Positions 1 to 13,267 of a stretch of DNA of 64,000 nt are shown here, one piece after another. Under the pieces are notes generated by a model. The model ran no database searches and had not been told where the DNA came from. It worked only from the letters and a program-made list of their open reading frames with translations. The position numbers were made by a program, and so were the translations under genes. The DNA is from Scenedesmus sp. ARA3 (taxonomy: Eukaryota > Chlorophyta > Chlorophyceae > Sphaeropleales > Scenedesmaceae). Position 1 is the first letter of the stretch; every line of letters starts with the position of its first letter. The stretch lies in contig RWJK01001090.1 in NCBI GenBank assembly GCA_004335835.1, forward strand, positions 1-64,000, given 5' to 3'.

Positions 1-221
1 GGGGCGCGGGGCCGATGGCGTTGATGCTATGGCTTGATGAGTAACATGATGATGATGATGAGCAGGACATGGCCTCATGTGTCAGATAAACGCAACACCG
101 TGTGTCACAGACAGCATGTGCCAGCACTGATGCAAATGCAGCGGCAGCCACACGTGACACACGTTATGAAGCTTAAGGTGGCGATACTGACTTGGTTTGC
201 CAGCTACTGCATCTTTAGCAG
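1..221. other. Downstream flank of the ZIP4-like gene
   Basis: No gene is visible here; this is 3' flank of the minus-strand gene that ends at 222. The first 60 bases resemble a stretch inside the nucleotidase gene (about 26117-26180): both contain GATGGCGTTGATG and CTATGGCTTGATG followed by a GTAAC/GATGATG-rich segment. I see no polyadenylation-type TGTAA on the minus strand. Confidence 0.4.
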
Positions 222-1041
222 CTACAGGTGTTCCTGCGAGCCATCAGACAGCAGCAACTCACCAAGCTGCTGGCTGGCAGCAAAGTACGCCTGCGTACAC
301 TGCTGCCGCAGCTGGCAGCCAGCAGCAGCAGCAGCAGCAGCCAGGGAGGGCTGGCTGCTGCAGCTTCCGCCGGTGATATGCGACTCTACCTGACTGTCCT
401 GCTGGCTGCGGTGTTTAGCAGTCATGGGCTCTGCATCTGGGGCATTCAGGGAAGCCCCCTCCCTAGCACTGCTGCTGCGTGCTGGCACCTGCTGGGATCC
501 TGCAACCGCAGTGGGAGCTGCCTGCACGCTGGCTGCTGCGCCGCAGCCGTCCTGCGATGCTGCCTCAGCCGCCTGCTCGCCACCGTCCTCTGCACTGCAA
601 GCTCCCGCACGCTGCTGTGCTTTGCTTGCGCCTGCGGCTGCTGCTGCCGCCGTCACTGCTTCATCCATGCTAACAGGCCTGGGCAGAGCCCCATCTGCGC
701 CAATGTTCCCTGCAACCGCTGGCACCTGCTGCAGGGGCCCTGCTGGCAGCTCTGCCACTGGCATTGATGGCGCTGCAGCATCCAACTGCTGGCTGCACGG
801 CACAACATCGACTGCGCCCGTCGCTGCTGCGGCTGCTGAAGCAGCAGCTGGCCCCATGTCACTGGCATACTGCCGACTATCGCCCTGCTTCACAGCTGCA
901 GAGGGCTGCATATGCAGACTGTCCTGGCTGGCTGCAGCATGCTTAGCTGTGTCAGTGGCAGAAGATTGCTCGTTGCTTGCTGGCTGCTGCCCCTCCTGCA
1001 ACAGCTGCTCTTGACTGCATAAGATACGTTGCTGGTGCTGG

Positions 1042-1073
<32 letters not shown>

Positions 1074-4000
1074 CGGCAGGCTTGTTGCAGTAGTTGCTGC
1101 GCACTGCATAGCTTCTGCACTTGCACTCCTTGCTGCAGCATGACCTGCTGCTGGTGCCTGCGCCACTTCCTCATGGTCATCAGCAGGATCTGCTGCTGCT
1201 GCTGCTGCTTCTGCCAGTTTGTCATCCTCATCACCTGCTGCTGCTGCTGCTGCTGCCAGCTCTTCATCCTCATCATCTGCTGCTGCTGCTGCTGCCAGCT
1301 CTTCACCCTCAATACCTGCTGCTGCCAGCTCTTCATCCTCAATACCTGCTGCTGCCAGCTCTTCATCCTTGGCACCTGCTGCTGCTGCTGTTGCCAGTTC
1401 TTCATCGTCATCATCTGCTGCTGCTGCTGCCAGCTCTTCACCCTCAATACCTGCTGCTGCCAGCTCTTCATCCTTAGCACCTGCTGCTGCTGCTGTTGCC
1501 AGTTCTTCATCGTCATCTGCTGCTGCTGCTGCTGCTGCCAGATCTTCAATCTGATCACCTGCTGCTGCCATTGGATAACCTGCTGCTGCCAAAGAATCAC
1601 CTGCTGCTGCCAAAACATCTCCGCATGCTTCACCACCCTGGGCTGCATTGGCACTCTGCGCCCTGCCAAAACCATGCAGCACCTGACTGCTGGAGCCTGT
1701 CTGGATGCTGCATCCACCTGCTGCAGATACAGGCTGTGCTACTCCTTTGTGCACCATGGCAGCTTGATCTGGTGACTTGCGCACCTGTTGGCTGCTGTGC
1801 CGCTGCGAGCTCTGCTGCTGCTCTGACTGCTGGCTAGCTGTAGGTGCAGCAGCAACTGCTTGCTCTAACATGCCAGCGATGGCCCAAGGCTGCGTGGTCA
1901 ACTGCCTACGCTGCTGCTGGGTATCCTGTTGCTGGCTGCCTGGTTGGCTGCAGTGCTCGATGCTTGTGGATGCAGCAGCCTGGGGCGTAGCGGCGCTTGG
2001 GGTGGCTGAAATGCACTGCTGCTGCTGCTGCTGCTGGCTTGTGTTCAGAGAGTCAGCTAGAACTGCATCTTTTGGGGCTGCATCAGCAGGTGAATGTGGT
2101 GAGCTGCACTGCTGACTAGGCTGCTGCAGGCTGCCCCGCTGCTGGGAGTGGGCTTGCCCCTGGCTGGCATCCACCAGGGAGGCAGCTGCCCTGTGCTGCG
2201 TGCTGGGGATGTGTTGTGGCTGCTGCAGGCTGACCCACTGCTGGGAGTAGGCTTGCCCCTGGCTGGCCAGGGAGGCAGCTGCCGTGTGCTGTGTGCTGGG
2301 GGAGTGTTGTGGCTGCTGCTGCTGCTGCTGCTGCTGCTGCAGCAGCTGTTGCGAGCTTTGCGGCATTGAACCGTGACTCTGCTGCTTGCAGTGCTGCTGC
2401 GACGCATGGTAGGGTGGCTGCTGCTGGCTGCCGGGAAGTGAAGCAGCTACAGCTGCAGCATCTACTTGGGAGCCTCCTGCTGATGCCTGCCGCCGCTGCT
2501 GCTGCTGCTGCTGCTGCTGTGTCTGGTGGGAATCAGACGCAGAGGGATGCTGCTCATTTGCGTGGCAGCTTGGCGAGTGCAGTTGCCTGGGTAGGGGCAA
2601 TGAGGCATCGGCAGAGGCTGGTGGCGCGGCTTGCCCTGGTGTGCTGCGCTGCTGCTGGCTGCACTGCTGCCTGCTGGATGCTGGTGTGCTACGCTGCTGC
2701 TGGCTGCACTGCTGCTTGTTGAATGCTGAGGTGCTGTGCTGCTGCTGGCTGCACTGCTGCTCGTTGTATGCTGGGCTGTTGTGCTGCTGCTGGCTGCGCT
2801 GCTGCCTGCTAGATTTTGTTGTGCTGTATAGCTGCTGGCTGCATTGCTGTGATGCTCGTGCAGCATGCTGTGCGTACGCCGGCTTATCACAGCCCTGATC
2901 TGGCTGGCCCTGAGTATCCGTGCTGCTGTGCTGCCTTGGGCTGGTGTCCTGCAAAGGTTCTGTACTCAGCACTGCGTGACCCGCCAGTTTTTCTGCTGCT
3001 GAATCCTCTGCCACTTCTGTTTCTGCCTCGGCTGCTGCCTGGCCCTCCGCACATGATGCGCTCCCTGCTGCGTCCTCCACTGCGCCTGCTGTATCAGCTG
3101 CTGGTGCTGCTGCGGCAGCGCTGCTGGGCACTGCCTGCTGATCAGCAGCAGCTGCCCTGCGCACCGCCCCTGCAGCGGCAGCAGTCTCACTGCTGGCCTT
3201 CTTTTTGGCAAGCAGCGCCTTAAATGCTGCCAGCTGCTTTGACTGCAGCAGCCAGTGCTGCCGCGGGTGTGCCTGCTGCTGCTGCTGCTGCTGGCAGCCT
3301 GCCAGCAGCGCCAGCTGCTCAGCACAGTCCAGGTACTGCTGTGCAAGCGTGGTGCTGCTGCTATTGCTTGCATGCGCTACTGCTGCATTCCAGCAGGTGC
3401 TCATGAGCCACTGCAGCTTGCTCTGGACTGTGTGGTCCCAAGCAGACACTGCTGCTGCTGTTGCTGCTGCTGGCCCCGCCGCTATTTCCGCTCGACCGCT
3501 GCCAGCTGCAGCTCCTTGTGCTGCTGAGCTACCACCAACCTGCTGCTGCTGCCGCTGCTGCTGCACAACATCGTGCAGCACTGCTGCCACCTTGCTGCAG
3601 ACCCGCACCTTCACGCCATGTGACACGCGAGCATCCAGCCCAACAATGCCAACACCGGCAGCTACTGCAGCACCAGCATTAGGAGGCTCTGCTGCAGCAG
3701 CCAGCCTCAGCATGAAGCCATAAGCCAGAGCAGCAAGGGTCTCACTCCTCCAGATCTGGCCAGCCTGCAAGCATTCTGCTGCTGCTGCCTGTAGGTCGTC
3801 TGTGCTGGTGCGTGGGTGCTCCACAAGAGCCTGTAGGCAGCGCTTGGCTTCGGCTTCTTTCTGCTCCCTGCATGCCACCACGAAGCTGAGCCTGAGCAGC
3901 TGATGCTGCAAGCCTGCTGCTGCTGCTGCTGCTGCCGGTGCTGCTGCATCTGCGGCACCCTCAATCGCAGCAGCAGCGGCAGTTGCATCCAGCTGCCGCA

Positions 4001-7000
4001 TCTGCAACATGCCAGCATCCAGCAGCTGCCTCGCCTGCTGCAGCAGCTGCTGCTGCTGCCCGTGAGATGGCTGGCTGGTGTGGGCACGCAGCAGCAGCGG
4101 CACTGCCACTGCTACAGCGGAAGCCAAGCTCAGAGCCAGGTGCTTGCCTGCTGCTTCAGACAGCTGTGGAACACCATCCTCTGTTGCTGCAGGCTCTTCA
4201 TCTTGCAGCTCTGCCACTGCTGCTGCTGCTGCTGCTTGTGCGTCTCGCTGCAGCGGCTGCTGAGCTGGTGCAGGCTGCAGGGTGCAGCACATTGCAGCAG
4301 CGGCCTTCATTGTCTGCAGGCATTGCTCATGCAGCCCTGCTGCTGCAGCAGACACACCCAACTGCAGCCCAAGTGCTGCCAGCCACATACTCTGCTCATG
4401 AGTGTAAGGCGAGGGTGTCTGCTGCTGCTGCTGCTGCTGCTGCTCTGCAGCTGCTGTGGCAACTGATGCTGCTGGTGCTGCCAGCTGGTGCAGGCCAATG
4501 CAGCTGCAGTAGATACTGCACAGGTCAGTCAGCCTGGCTGTTTCAGAGCCAGTTGCAGCTGATGGGTGTGTGGCTGCAGCATGCTCTTGCTGGTACATGC
4601 TGTGCATGAATGATAGCGCTTGCAGCAGCCTGCTGCTGTGCCCTATGCCTTGATCAGAGTCAAAGGCTCTGCCATGTGCTGTCACTTTATCTCCTGCTGC
4701 CGCTGTTCTGCTCCAGCACTTGAGGACATGCCAAGCTGCGCTGCTGTTGCCTGCTTGCATGCACATCAGAAACGCAGCCTACAAGCAGTCAGGGAAGCAG
4801 CGCAGCAGCAGCAGCAGCAGCAGAATGAGCCATTGATTGTGACAATTTGGTCAGTTTCATAGCTCTTTCACTGCTGACGGCTGCATGCCGCCCCCACAGC
4901 AACACATTCAGCGCAGTTATATCCTCGCAAGCAACGCGAATAAGTCAAAGGGCAGGCGCTGCTAGTTAGCATGCTGCCACAATGTGCTCTGTACAGTAGA
5001 CGAGGCTGAAGGGGTGTCCTGCAAGAGGCTGCCCACCTGCATGGCCTCATTGTCAAAGTCCGTGCAGCTGCTCAGGGCATCAACAGCAGTTATACAATCC
5101 GCCGCCGCTGCTGCCGCTGCTGCTGCCGCTTCTGACCCGTTGCCCGTGCTGCCTGGCGGTGCTGCTGCTTCTGCAGTCCTGCGCATCTTGCCCTGCCCCT
5201 TCTTCGGCTGCTGCTGCTGCTGCCCCAGCTGTACCTGCAGCCTGATCAAGCACCCCAGCGCAGAGCAGCACCCTTCCTGCTGCTCTGCCAGGCCGATATA
5301 CTGCAGCGCTTTCTGCAGCTGCTGTGCCTTTGCGAGGCTCATTGCCAGCAGCCGTGCAGACCTGCCCACAGTGAGGCTGGTGCTGAAGAACACTGCTGGC
5401 GTGAGCAGGGCTATGGCTGGGGTGAAAGAATGGCGCTCGTAGTGGCACTGGCCGCGCTGGTGCAGCAGCGCGTGGCAGCGCTGGCAATCCTCCGGCCTCT
5501 GGGGTGGAGCAGAGTGGAGTGGTGGAGGGAGAGAGACAGGTGTGTTGTGTGTGTTGTGTGGTGGCACAGCTAAGTAGTTGGGCAGATGCAGGCACTCGAA
5601 TATGTCATATTTGAAATGAGAGCTGCTGCATGCTGTATGCAGCTACTGGGAATGGGCAGCAGATAGATGTGTGATTCGGCTTTGCAGAACAGGAGCAGAA
5701 GCTGCAGTTCAACAGCTGCTGCGCGTACCTGCAGCAGGTGCTGCGAGACTTCTTCAATGCTCAGCAGCTGCAGCACCAGCTGCTCCTGGCTGCTGCTGTG
5801 GCTGCTGCTGCACGCCTGCGGGGCGGGATGCGCAGGCAGGGCCACAGCAGCAGCGGGGCAGGGTCAGCAGCACGTGCCGTGATCAGTGTAAGCAGCATTG
5901 GTGAATGTGGATATTGACACCCGTGACCGGAGATGTGAAGCAAGGTGTAGCAAAAACCATCTGGCGCTGGAATGGCCACATTCCAACACTGCAGGGGATG
6001 CAAAAAAATTCACAAATCGAAGCGACTACCCTGCCTGTGCCGCAGAACCACCCTGCACAGTATCTTCACTGCAAACCAGACAGTACCTGATGTTCCAGCA
6101 GTCGCAGCGCCAGAGCCACAGCCACGCCATACGTGCTCCTACCAAAACAACGATGCTCCATCCACTTAGCTACTGAGAGCTAAGCTTACCTGATGTTCCA
6201 GCAGCCGCAGCGCCACAGCCACAGCCACGCCAGGCTGCCCCTGGCAGCGCTCCGCAGCAGCACCCGCCACCTGCTGCACCAGCTGCTGCACATCAACGCC
6301 AGCAGCGGCAACAGCACTGCTGCCTCCAGCAAGGACTCCTCCTGCTGCTGCTGCTGCTGCATGCATGCTGTCTGCTCGGCCTGCATGCACATGCAGTGCT
6401 TGCAGGGAAGCATCCACTACCGCACACGCTTCTGCTGTCGACTTCTGCTGCTGCTCTTGAGTGTGCTGGTCCTGGCCTGCCGCTGCTGCAGCAGCAGCAA
6501 GCTGGCTGCCCTGCTTCAGCCAGGCCACCAGCTCTGCTGCAGCTGCCACCAGCTTATTTTGACCAATCAGGGCACGGATTGACAGCTGCACAACAGCATC
6601 AGGGGAGGCGATGCAACCGCCTGACAAGTCCTGTAGGGTGCTGACACATTCCAGAGCTTTCGCATGCTGCTGAGTGGCTAGGTAGGCCTGACCCAGCCGC
6701 AGCAGCACCTGCTGCTGCACCCCAACGATATGCTGCACAACCGGAGACTGCGCTGCTGGCGCTGCTGCTGCAGCAGGAGAATCCACTGGTGCTTGCTGCT
6801 GTGCCAGCTGCAGAGCCTGCTGCCTGCAGTACTGTGTGAGTTGCGCCGCAAGCTCCAGCAGCTGGCATGCGCTGCTAACAGAGACGCCTGCTGCTGCAGT
6901 GCTGGTGCCAGCAGTGTTGCTGTCAGCAGCACCAGCTGCTGCAGTGCTGCTGTCCTTCTCCTCAGTCTTGCTGCTGCTGTTTGTGGTAAAATTGGCTTGG

Positions 7001-9209
7001 TCTGCCAGTGCGCCTGCCATAGACAGGCTCATGCTGATCGCCACCTCAGTTTCTAGCAGAGTATCTGCCAGCAGCTGCTGCAGCATGCTCGAGAGGTTGG
7101 CCCACAGAGCCTGCACAGGGGAAGAAACGGCATGCAGGGCACACACAGTGTGGGCAGCAGATAAGACCATTCCTGCAGCGCAGCTGTTACATCCTTTCAC
7201 AAAAGGAGGCAGCATGCACACACCTTGCTTGCAGTCACTGCAGGGGGAGCACTGGTTTAAAGCCGCGCTTGCAGAGTGACAGCATCACGGTCCTCCATCA
7301 TGCACATGCCCCCCAAGCCTGCTTGAATTCACGCGGTGGCACACACAGTTCAACAAGCACCACTCACACACCTGGTGCCCCTGTCGAGCCGCCATGCAGA
7401 TGCTGCCCTGCAGCACGCCAAACTGCAGCGCCTGCAGCCGCCGCTGCTGCGCCAGGCCCAGGCACTCGTCCCTGCCTGCTGCGCTGATGGCTGGCAGGTG
7501 CCGCCGCAGCTGCAAGTAGCACCAGCCGGAGGCGGCCCTGTTGCCTACGGCTGCCCAGCTGGCCGCAACCTGGGGCAGCAGCAAGCAACACGACAGAGCA
7601 GAGCGCAGCTCAGTTGTTGGCTGTGCTGTGACAAGTTGCGAGTAGTCACGTTCAAGGTAAGCGCTGCCCAGCCGCAGCAAGTGAAGAGAAAAACAAATGC
7701 CAGCCGTGTCGCTGCCGGCAGAACACAAGAAATGCCATAGCACATACACATAGTGCTATGTTTGTGGTGTATTCAACAAGAAGAAGTTGCCATCCTACCT
7801 CAGCAAGCGCTGACCAGCTGCCAAGTGTTGCATCTGTCAGCTGCCAACCTGCAGCAGCCTCGTCAGCATCTCCTGCTGTTGCACCACCTGCTGCTGCTGC
7901 TGCTGCTGCTGGCCAGCCTGAGTTTCCTGCACAGCTGGCTTGCAGGGCCTCACAGGCCTCCCACAGGGGCTGTGCTGCTTCGTGGAACTGCTGTGCCTGG
8001 CGTGCTGTGTTTTGGGGCTCGGCTGCGTGGTGGTGGCTCAGCAGCAGAGTGATCACTTCCTGCAAGCAGCACCAGTACAGGCAGGCAAAATACAGCATGT
8101 TACTGTGCTCGAAGTGCCTTGTTACAGGAGCTGGTGCTGCAACAGCTATGAAAGGCTTGCAGGAGAAGCAGCATGCGACTTGCAGGACATGTACCGCTCT
8201 GTCCTGCAGGACTTGCGCTACACCCTCAGCAGGTTGCGTCGTATTGAGTATGATATACAAATCACAGGCTGACCTGCTTCACCCATACGGCTGATTTGTT
8301 TTATAGCTGCAGTCCACAGCTGGCGCATACTCTCGCCTGCCTTGTGCATGGAGCGGCCCAATAACTCACCCAGATAGAACAGCAGACGCTCTGCAGAGCT
8401 TTAGCTGCATCCGCTGCTGCAGCATTAGCGTCCAACCCACCACCAGCAGCTTCATCCAGCCCAGCAGCAGCACATAGCTGCAGGAGAGCTGGCACAGGCT
8501 CACCAGCAGCTGCTGTGCCTGTAGCTAGCCGTGTGTTGAGTGCTGCCACAGCATCATGTGCTGCTTGCAAAAGGCCATCTATCTGGTACAGGTAGGTGTG
8601 TGTGCAGGACTGCAGCTGCTGCTGCAAGCTCTGTAACGTTTTGACTGTGCGCTGCAGCAGCTGGCTTGGGGTTCCTGCAGGCGCTGCTGCAGCTGCGCCT
8701 GCTGCCGCTTGAGGCGGCCTGCTGCTCGCTGCTAGTGGCTGCGCTTGCGGCTGGCTGTGGAGCCCACCAGCAGCAGCAGCAGTAGTGGGTGGCTGCGCAG
8801 CATTTGTCTGAAGATCTGTGCTGCCAGGGCCATTGGCCAGCATGGTGCTTGGGGCAACCGCAGCGCCTTCCTGCTGCTGCTCCTGCAGCCCCACTCGGGC
8901 CCTTGAAGCGCCCTCTACTGCACTATGAAATGCGGCAAGCGCCTGGGACTTGCTGCTCACTCTGTTGCGGCCTGCTGCAAGTGGTGGTGCAGCTGCTGCT
9001 GGCCTTTTGTTGCCTGAAAGTTCAGCTGCCTGTGGCCTGCTGCTGGGGTGCTGTCTGCTGTCCAAGGGAACCCCTGGCATCGACCATCTCAGGCGTGTTG
9101 CGTCTTGAGCGCCAGAGGCACCTCCTACCGATAGAATGTCAGTAGGATCGCGGATAGGGTCGTCCGCACCCCCCAGCCTGCGAACGCTTGATACCTTTGC
9201 TTTGAACAT
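222..9209 (-). CDS. ZIP4/SPO22/TEX11-like meiotic TPR protein with giant Q/A-rich tail
   Basis: Seven phase-0 exons join to about 2,441 residues: 9209-8370, 8059-7799, 7569-7372, 7110-6190, 5815-5729, 5498-5037, 4778-222. The start is the ATG at 9209; the longer open frame begins at a GTG. The central part (about residues 360-1440) is helical and TPR-like. It carries blocks that resemble the ZIP4/SPO22/TEX11 family: a 'VAASWAAVGNRAASGW' helix pair, a segment around 'FTPAIALLTPAVFF...RSARLLAMSLAKAQQLQKAL', and 'WLMSTCWNAAVAHA' near the end of the conserved region. Family members promote class I meiotic crossovers at the synaptonemal complex. The last ~1,000 residues are Gln/Ala/Ser-rich tandem repeats, making the protein over twice the usual family length. 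Exon 1 is also low in complexity, and a small exon could be missing between exons 1 and 2. Family assignment is by eye and moderate; splice phases are consistent. Confidence 0.55.
1186..1560 (-). repeat. Coding minisatellite: acidic-alanine repeats in ZIP4-like tail
   Basis: On the coding (minus) strand this stretch encodes repeated modules of the form EELAAAG-I-E-(G/D) and DDDEELATAAAAG, alternating short acidic clusters with poly-Ala. Module length varies through CTG-unit expansion. It sits in an otherwise Gln-rich tail. No known domain is recognised. Confidence 0.7.
2641..2865 (-). repeat. 45-bp coding minisatellite, five units, in ZIP4-like tail
   Basis: Five 45-bp units start at about 2641, 2686, 2731, 2776 and 2821 on the plus strand. 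Each encodes on the minus strand a 15-residue unit close to 'NEQQCSQQQHSTSAF', with a conserved Cys. The reading frame is preserved through all units. Confidence 0.75.
6089..6131 (-). repeat. Exon-edge echo of ZIP4-like exon 4 (donor side)
   Basis: This intronic segment repeats the last ~43 bases of exon 4, encoding 'GVAVALALRLLEHQ' and followed by GTACTG. The real exon ends at 6190 with 'VAVALRLLEHQ' and GTAAGC. The copies are about 100 bp apart. Confidence 0.75.
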
Positions 9210-9802
9210 GGTTAACGCTGGCTTAACATAATGATCGTTGTTAATGTTCACTTGACTCGGCTAGAGCGCACGACTTGGTAAAGAGCAAGTGGAAAAGAGG
9301 CGTCACACGGAGGTGTACGGAATTTGAACTGCAGCACCCTGAACCCAGGACAACCCTGCCGTGACCTGGTCAGAATGCGTGAGGGAGACAGAGGTCGAGG
9401 AAGATACGGTGCAGCAAGCTTGCAAAATCAATTCTGGTCAGCCCTGCAAGCACAGCAGTGTTTGCTTTGAGCAAACTTGGCAACATGTTCAGGCAGCCCA
9501 AGGTGGCCACAACACTGATGTAACATGGCTGACGCATGACAATTACATTTTCCATATCTCGGACACACCGAATCAATGGTGCTCCCCACACAAAGCGTGC
9601 ATGCAGCCATACACGAGCCGGCACATGATGTATGCACATGGCCCACTCTGCAGACACAAGCACAGTGCCCACGCCTGACCACAGCAGGCGCACACAAGCT
9701 GACCACAGCAGCTAGATTGTCAACAAAATGTAAAGAGTTACAGCATCTCGCCGTGCTTCACACTGCTACACTGCCACTGCCTGCCCGCCTGCCTCGCAGC
9801 GC
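9210..9802. other. Intergenic: ZIP4-like promoter side and RBR gene 3' flank
   Basis: This lies between two minus-strand genes. It should hold the 5' flank of the ZIP4-like gene and the 3' UTR of the RBR ligase. Apart from the TGTAA near 9740 I see no motif I can support. Confidence 0.4.
9738..9742 (-). terminator. TGTAA polyadenylation-type signal for the RBR gene
   Basis: TGTAA, the polyadenylation signal commonly used in chlorophyte nuclear genes, lies on the minus strand 61 bases past the stop codon at 9803. The pentamer is short and could occur by chance. Confidence 0.4.
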
Positions 9803-10931
9803 TCAGTCTCCGTGCTGCCTGCAGGCGGCCTTGCCAATGAAGTGCTGCCCCACGCGGCCCCGCAGCCACTGCCGGCAGCTGTAGCAGAAGTGGCAGTTGC
9901 AGGACCAGCAGCGCAGCAGGTTGTTGCGGCCCTCTCGCAGGTTCTCCTGCCCGCAAACGGGGCAGCGGCACAGCTGCACGCCTGGCGCGTTGCCGCGCAC
10001 CTACACCAGACATCAACAAAAAGCGGCAGGCATGCAGCAACCCCCAGGGTCAGCAGAAGCATGTGCGCAAACCATCGCTCAGCACAAACCGGCAGTGCAG
10101 CCTCGCACAATAAGTTGATGGTATGCATATGTACGCACCTGGCTCTCCAAGTTCATGAACACCTGCACAGGCGCCTTGCTCACCACGGACAACGCCACAA
10201 CAACAAAGTGCATGAAGTACATGCACTACACAAAGCAACACACAGTTGGCTGATGCCCGCCTCCGCACCTGCAGCATGACCTGGCCCGCCTCCACCTCCT
10301 GTGCGCGCTCGCCGCCCCACATCATCATCGCGTTCCAGCGGTTGATCTCCTCCTGGTCAAACATGTTGCAGTGCGACTCCTTGAAGTGGTCGTAGCCGCT
10401 GATGACCTGCAAAAAGTGTGTATGTGGTCATGGCAGGCAGAGCAGAAAAAGCAGTTGCAAAGCATCATCTGCGTTTGATCTCCTCCTGGTCAAAGATGCT
10501 GCTGGGGGAGTAGATGAATTTGTTGTATCCGGTGATTACCTGGCGAGCGGCAGGTTGTGAATGTATGGTCGTGGCAGGCAGAGCAGGAGGAGCAGTTGCA
10601 GAGCAAGAGCACTGGTCTGACTCCTCATAGTCAGTCAACATGTTGCAGCGGCTCTCGCAGACGGTGATGACCTCGCGGGCAGCGCCACGGCATGTGCAGC
10701 TCCTCAGCAGCCAGCAACCAAACCAGGCACGTCTGCAGCAATGTCAGCGGACAACCACTTCTGCAGCTGGTTCCCTGGCCCCCGCCCTCCCACCTGCTGG
10801 CACTTCCAGCACCAGGCAGCCCTGCAGTAGCCGCAGGTCATCTTGTTGCAGCCCTCGTTCTTGATGGTGGCCATGCCGCAGCCGGGGCACTTGCGGCTGG
10901 CGCCAGCCAGGTACTTTAAGCTCATGGCCTG

Positions 10932-10973
<42 letters not shown>

Positions 10974-11687
10974 ACCCACTGCCAATCAATGCTGCCCCTG
11001 GGTGACAGGCGGAAGTGAGCTCTAGCCAAGTCCATTGTTCTGAGCATCCCAAAGGCAACTGCGCGTGAAACAGGTACAGGTGCAATGGGCGTGATGGCAA
11101 AGGCAGCGCCATGCAGAGACACCAGTGCATAGGGCAGAAGATACATCACCTGCCACCTGGTTCACAAGGTCCATCTGCTCCCCAGCCGTGAGTGAGCAAA
11201 CCCTGTGATCTCAGCCCATGCTGCAGGCAGCAATCAACCCCCACCTGGTTCACAAGGTCCATGTCATGCCGCCTGTCACCAGGCCCACCCTTGCCCTTGC
11301 GCCGCTCCAGCACCCGCAGCCGCTGCAGCACAGCAGGACAGCCAGCAGGGTGTCAGGGCACACAGCAGTACCTTAGAGCTGCAGAGATGCCTGTGGACTG
11401 CAGCAAAGCACCTTCAACCCAACCCCGTACCCTGATTGAATGTCACCCTAGAAACAGCAGGACAAGGTGCACAAGACCCAGACCAGCACCTTAGCGCAAC
11501 AAACCGCTAGCATCAAACTGCCAGGCAACTTGCCGCCTCACCTCGTGGGGGTCCAGGCACTCACTGCCAGGGTGCCAGGAGTCCTGGCAGAAGGAGCAGA
11601 ACACGTAGAGGCAGCTGGCGCACTGTGCGCAGTGGTCTGCGTCCTCAATGCACACCGCCTCGCATCGGGGGCAGTACACCACGTCCT

Positions 11688-11719
<32 letters not shown>

Positions 11720-11980
11720 TGTAAAATCTGAGAGCCTAGCAAGCAGGTCATGGCAGAACTTCAGGTTTTAATCACATGCTGCTCTGACGGCAATTGCACG
11801 CTGGAAAGCAAAAAGCGCAGTAGGCATGAACGTCCATGAAGCTGAGCAGCAGAGTGCAACGCTTGCCGGACTATAGGATACTTGCAGTGCTGTTGAAGTG
11901 CTTGCAAATGCTGCTGCTGCTGCGCTGGTGCGCACCTCCATGCGGTCCAGCGTGCGCTGCAGCAGAAGCTCCTCCCACCT

Positions 11981-12014
<34 letters not shown>

Positions 12015-12969
12015 GCCGCATACAGCAGTCAGCATCAGTTCCACCCCCCATCAAGCGTGACGAGCGCAAGGCACCCCAAACAACGCCATCGCAGCTCAAA
12101 ACTTTCCGAAAAAGCATGTCCAGCTGGTGAGCCGCAACACACCGCAGCTCAATTACCGACTGACATCCCCCAACTGCCAACCCAACCACCTCAATGGGCA
12201 ATTGCCAACGGCCAACCGCCAACACAACATAGCGCCCACCTCGCATAGCCGGCCTCTCCAAGCAGCTCCCGCACCACGTAGGCCGGCAGCGGCCGCCTGC
12301 AGCCAGGCTCGGGGCAGCGGATGTTTTCCAGCGCCCCCAGCTCCACCTGCGCTGCTGCTGCAGAGCGCAGGCAGGCGTTGCAGTAGTAGTGGCCGCAGTC
12401 GGGCAGCCGCAGGCAGTCCGAGCCAGGCACCTGCACACATACAGACGTGATGTGTTAAGACTGCTGCCTTGACCCCAGATGCCATCTGTTCTGTTGACAC
12501 CGACTTCTTTTGCGCACGTGCTGCAGGGCTAGCAGGCCTGGACTGCGTTGATTCAAAGGGCATCACAACGGACTGATGCTGAAACCAGAAACATATATTC
12601 TCAGAACAAAGCATACAGTAACATGTCACCAGTGCAGCTGACCAGCTGCGGCCGCAACCACCCACCTGGTCAAAGCAGATGTGGCAGGGCCAGCTGGCAG
12701 CCTAAGAATGCAGAGTAACACATAACAACCATGTTTGACCGTCAGTCAACGTCACCCACCTGGTCAAAGCAGATGTGGCAGGCCCAGCTCGCAGCCTCAA
12801 AGGCCTCAGCCTCAGAATGCACAGTGAAACACAACAACCATGTTTGACCGTTGGTCAACGCCACCCACCTGGTCAAAGCAGATGTTGCAGGTCCAGCTGG
12901 CAGCCTCGAAGGCCTCAGCCTCACGCGCAGCGCTGTAGCGCAGCAGCTGCACAGCCAGCTGCTCAACAC

Positions 12970-13007
<38 letters not shown>

Positions 13008-13233
13008 GTATCCATGCCCTGCAGCTGCGCCTGCTGCTTCGCTGGTCCAGCCTGTGGTTGCTGTGGCTGCTTGTCCTGCAGCGGCTGTGGGCGCTGCTGA
13101 GGCTGCTGTTTTTGGATCTGCTGCTGTTGCTGCCCAGCCGGCTGGTTGCGCTGCTGCTGCTGCTGCTGCTTTCTGCTCTGCTGGGTGCTTCTTTGCTGCT
13201 GCCTGTCTTGCTGCCTGTCTTGCTGCCTGCGCT

Positions 13234-13267
<34 letters not shown>

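Noticed and set aside
1029..1775. Long plus-strand open frames rich in Cys, Leu or Ala runs (for example 1029-1775 and 1219-1554)
   Set aside because: They are the antisense reading of CAG/CTG repeats in the ZIP4-like tail; no non-repeat protein sequence is present.
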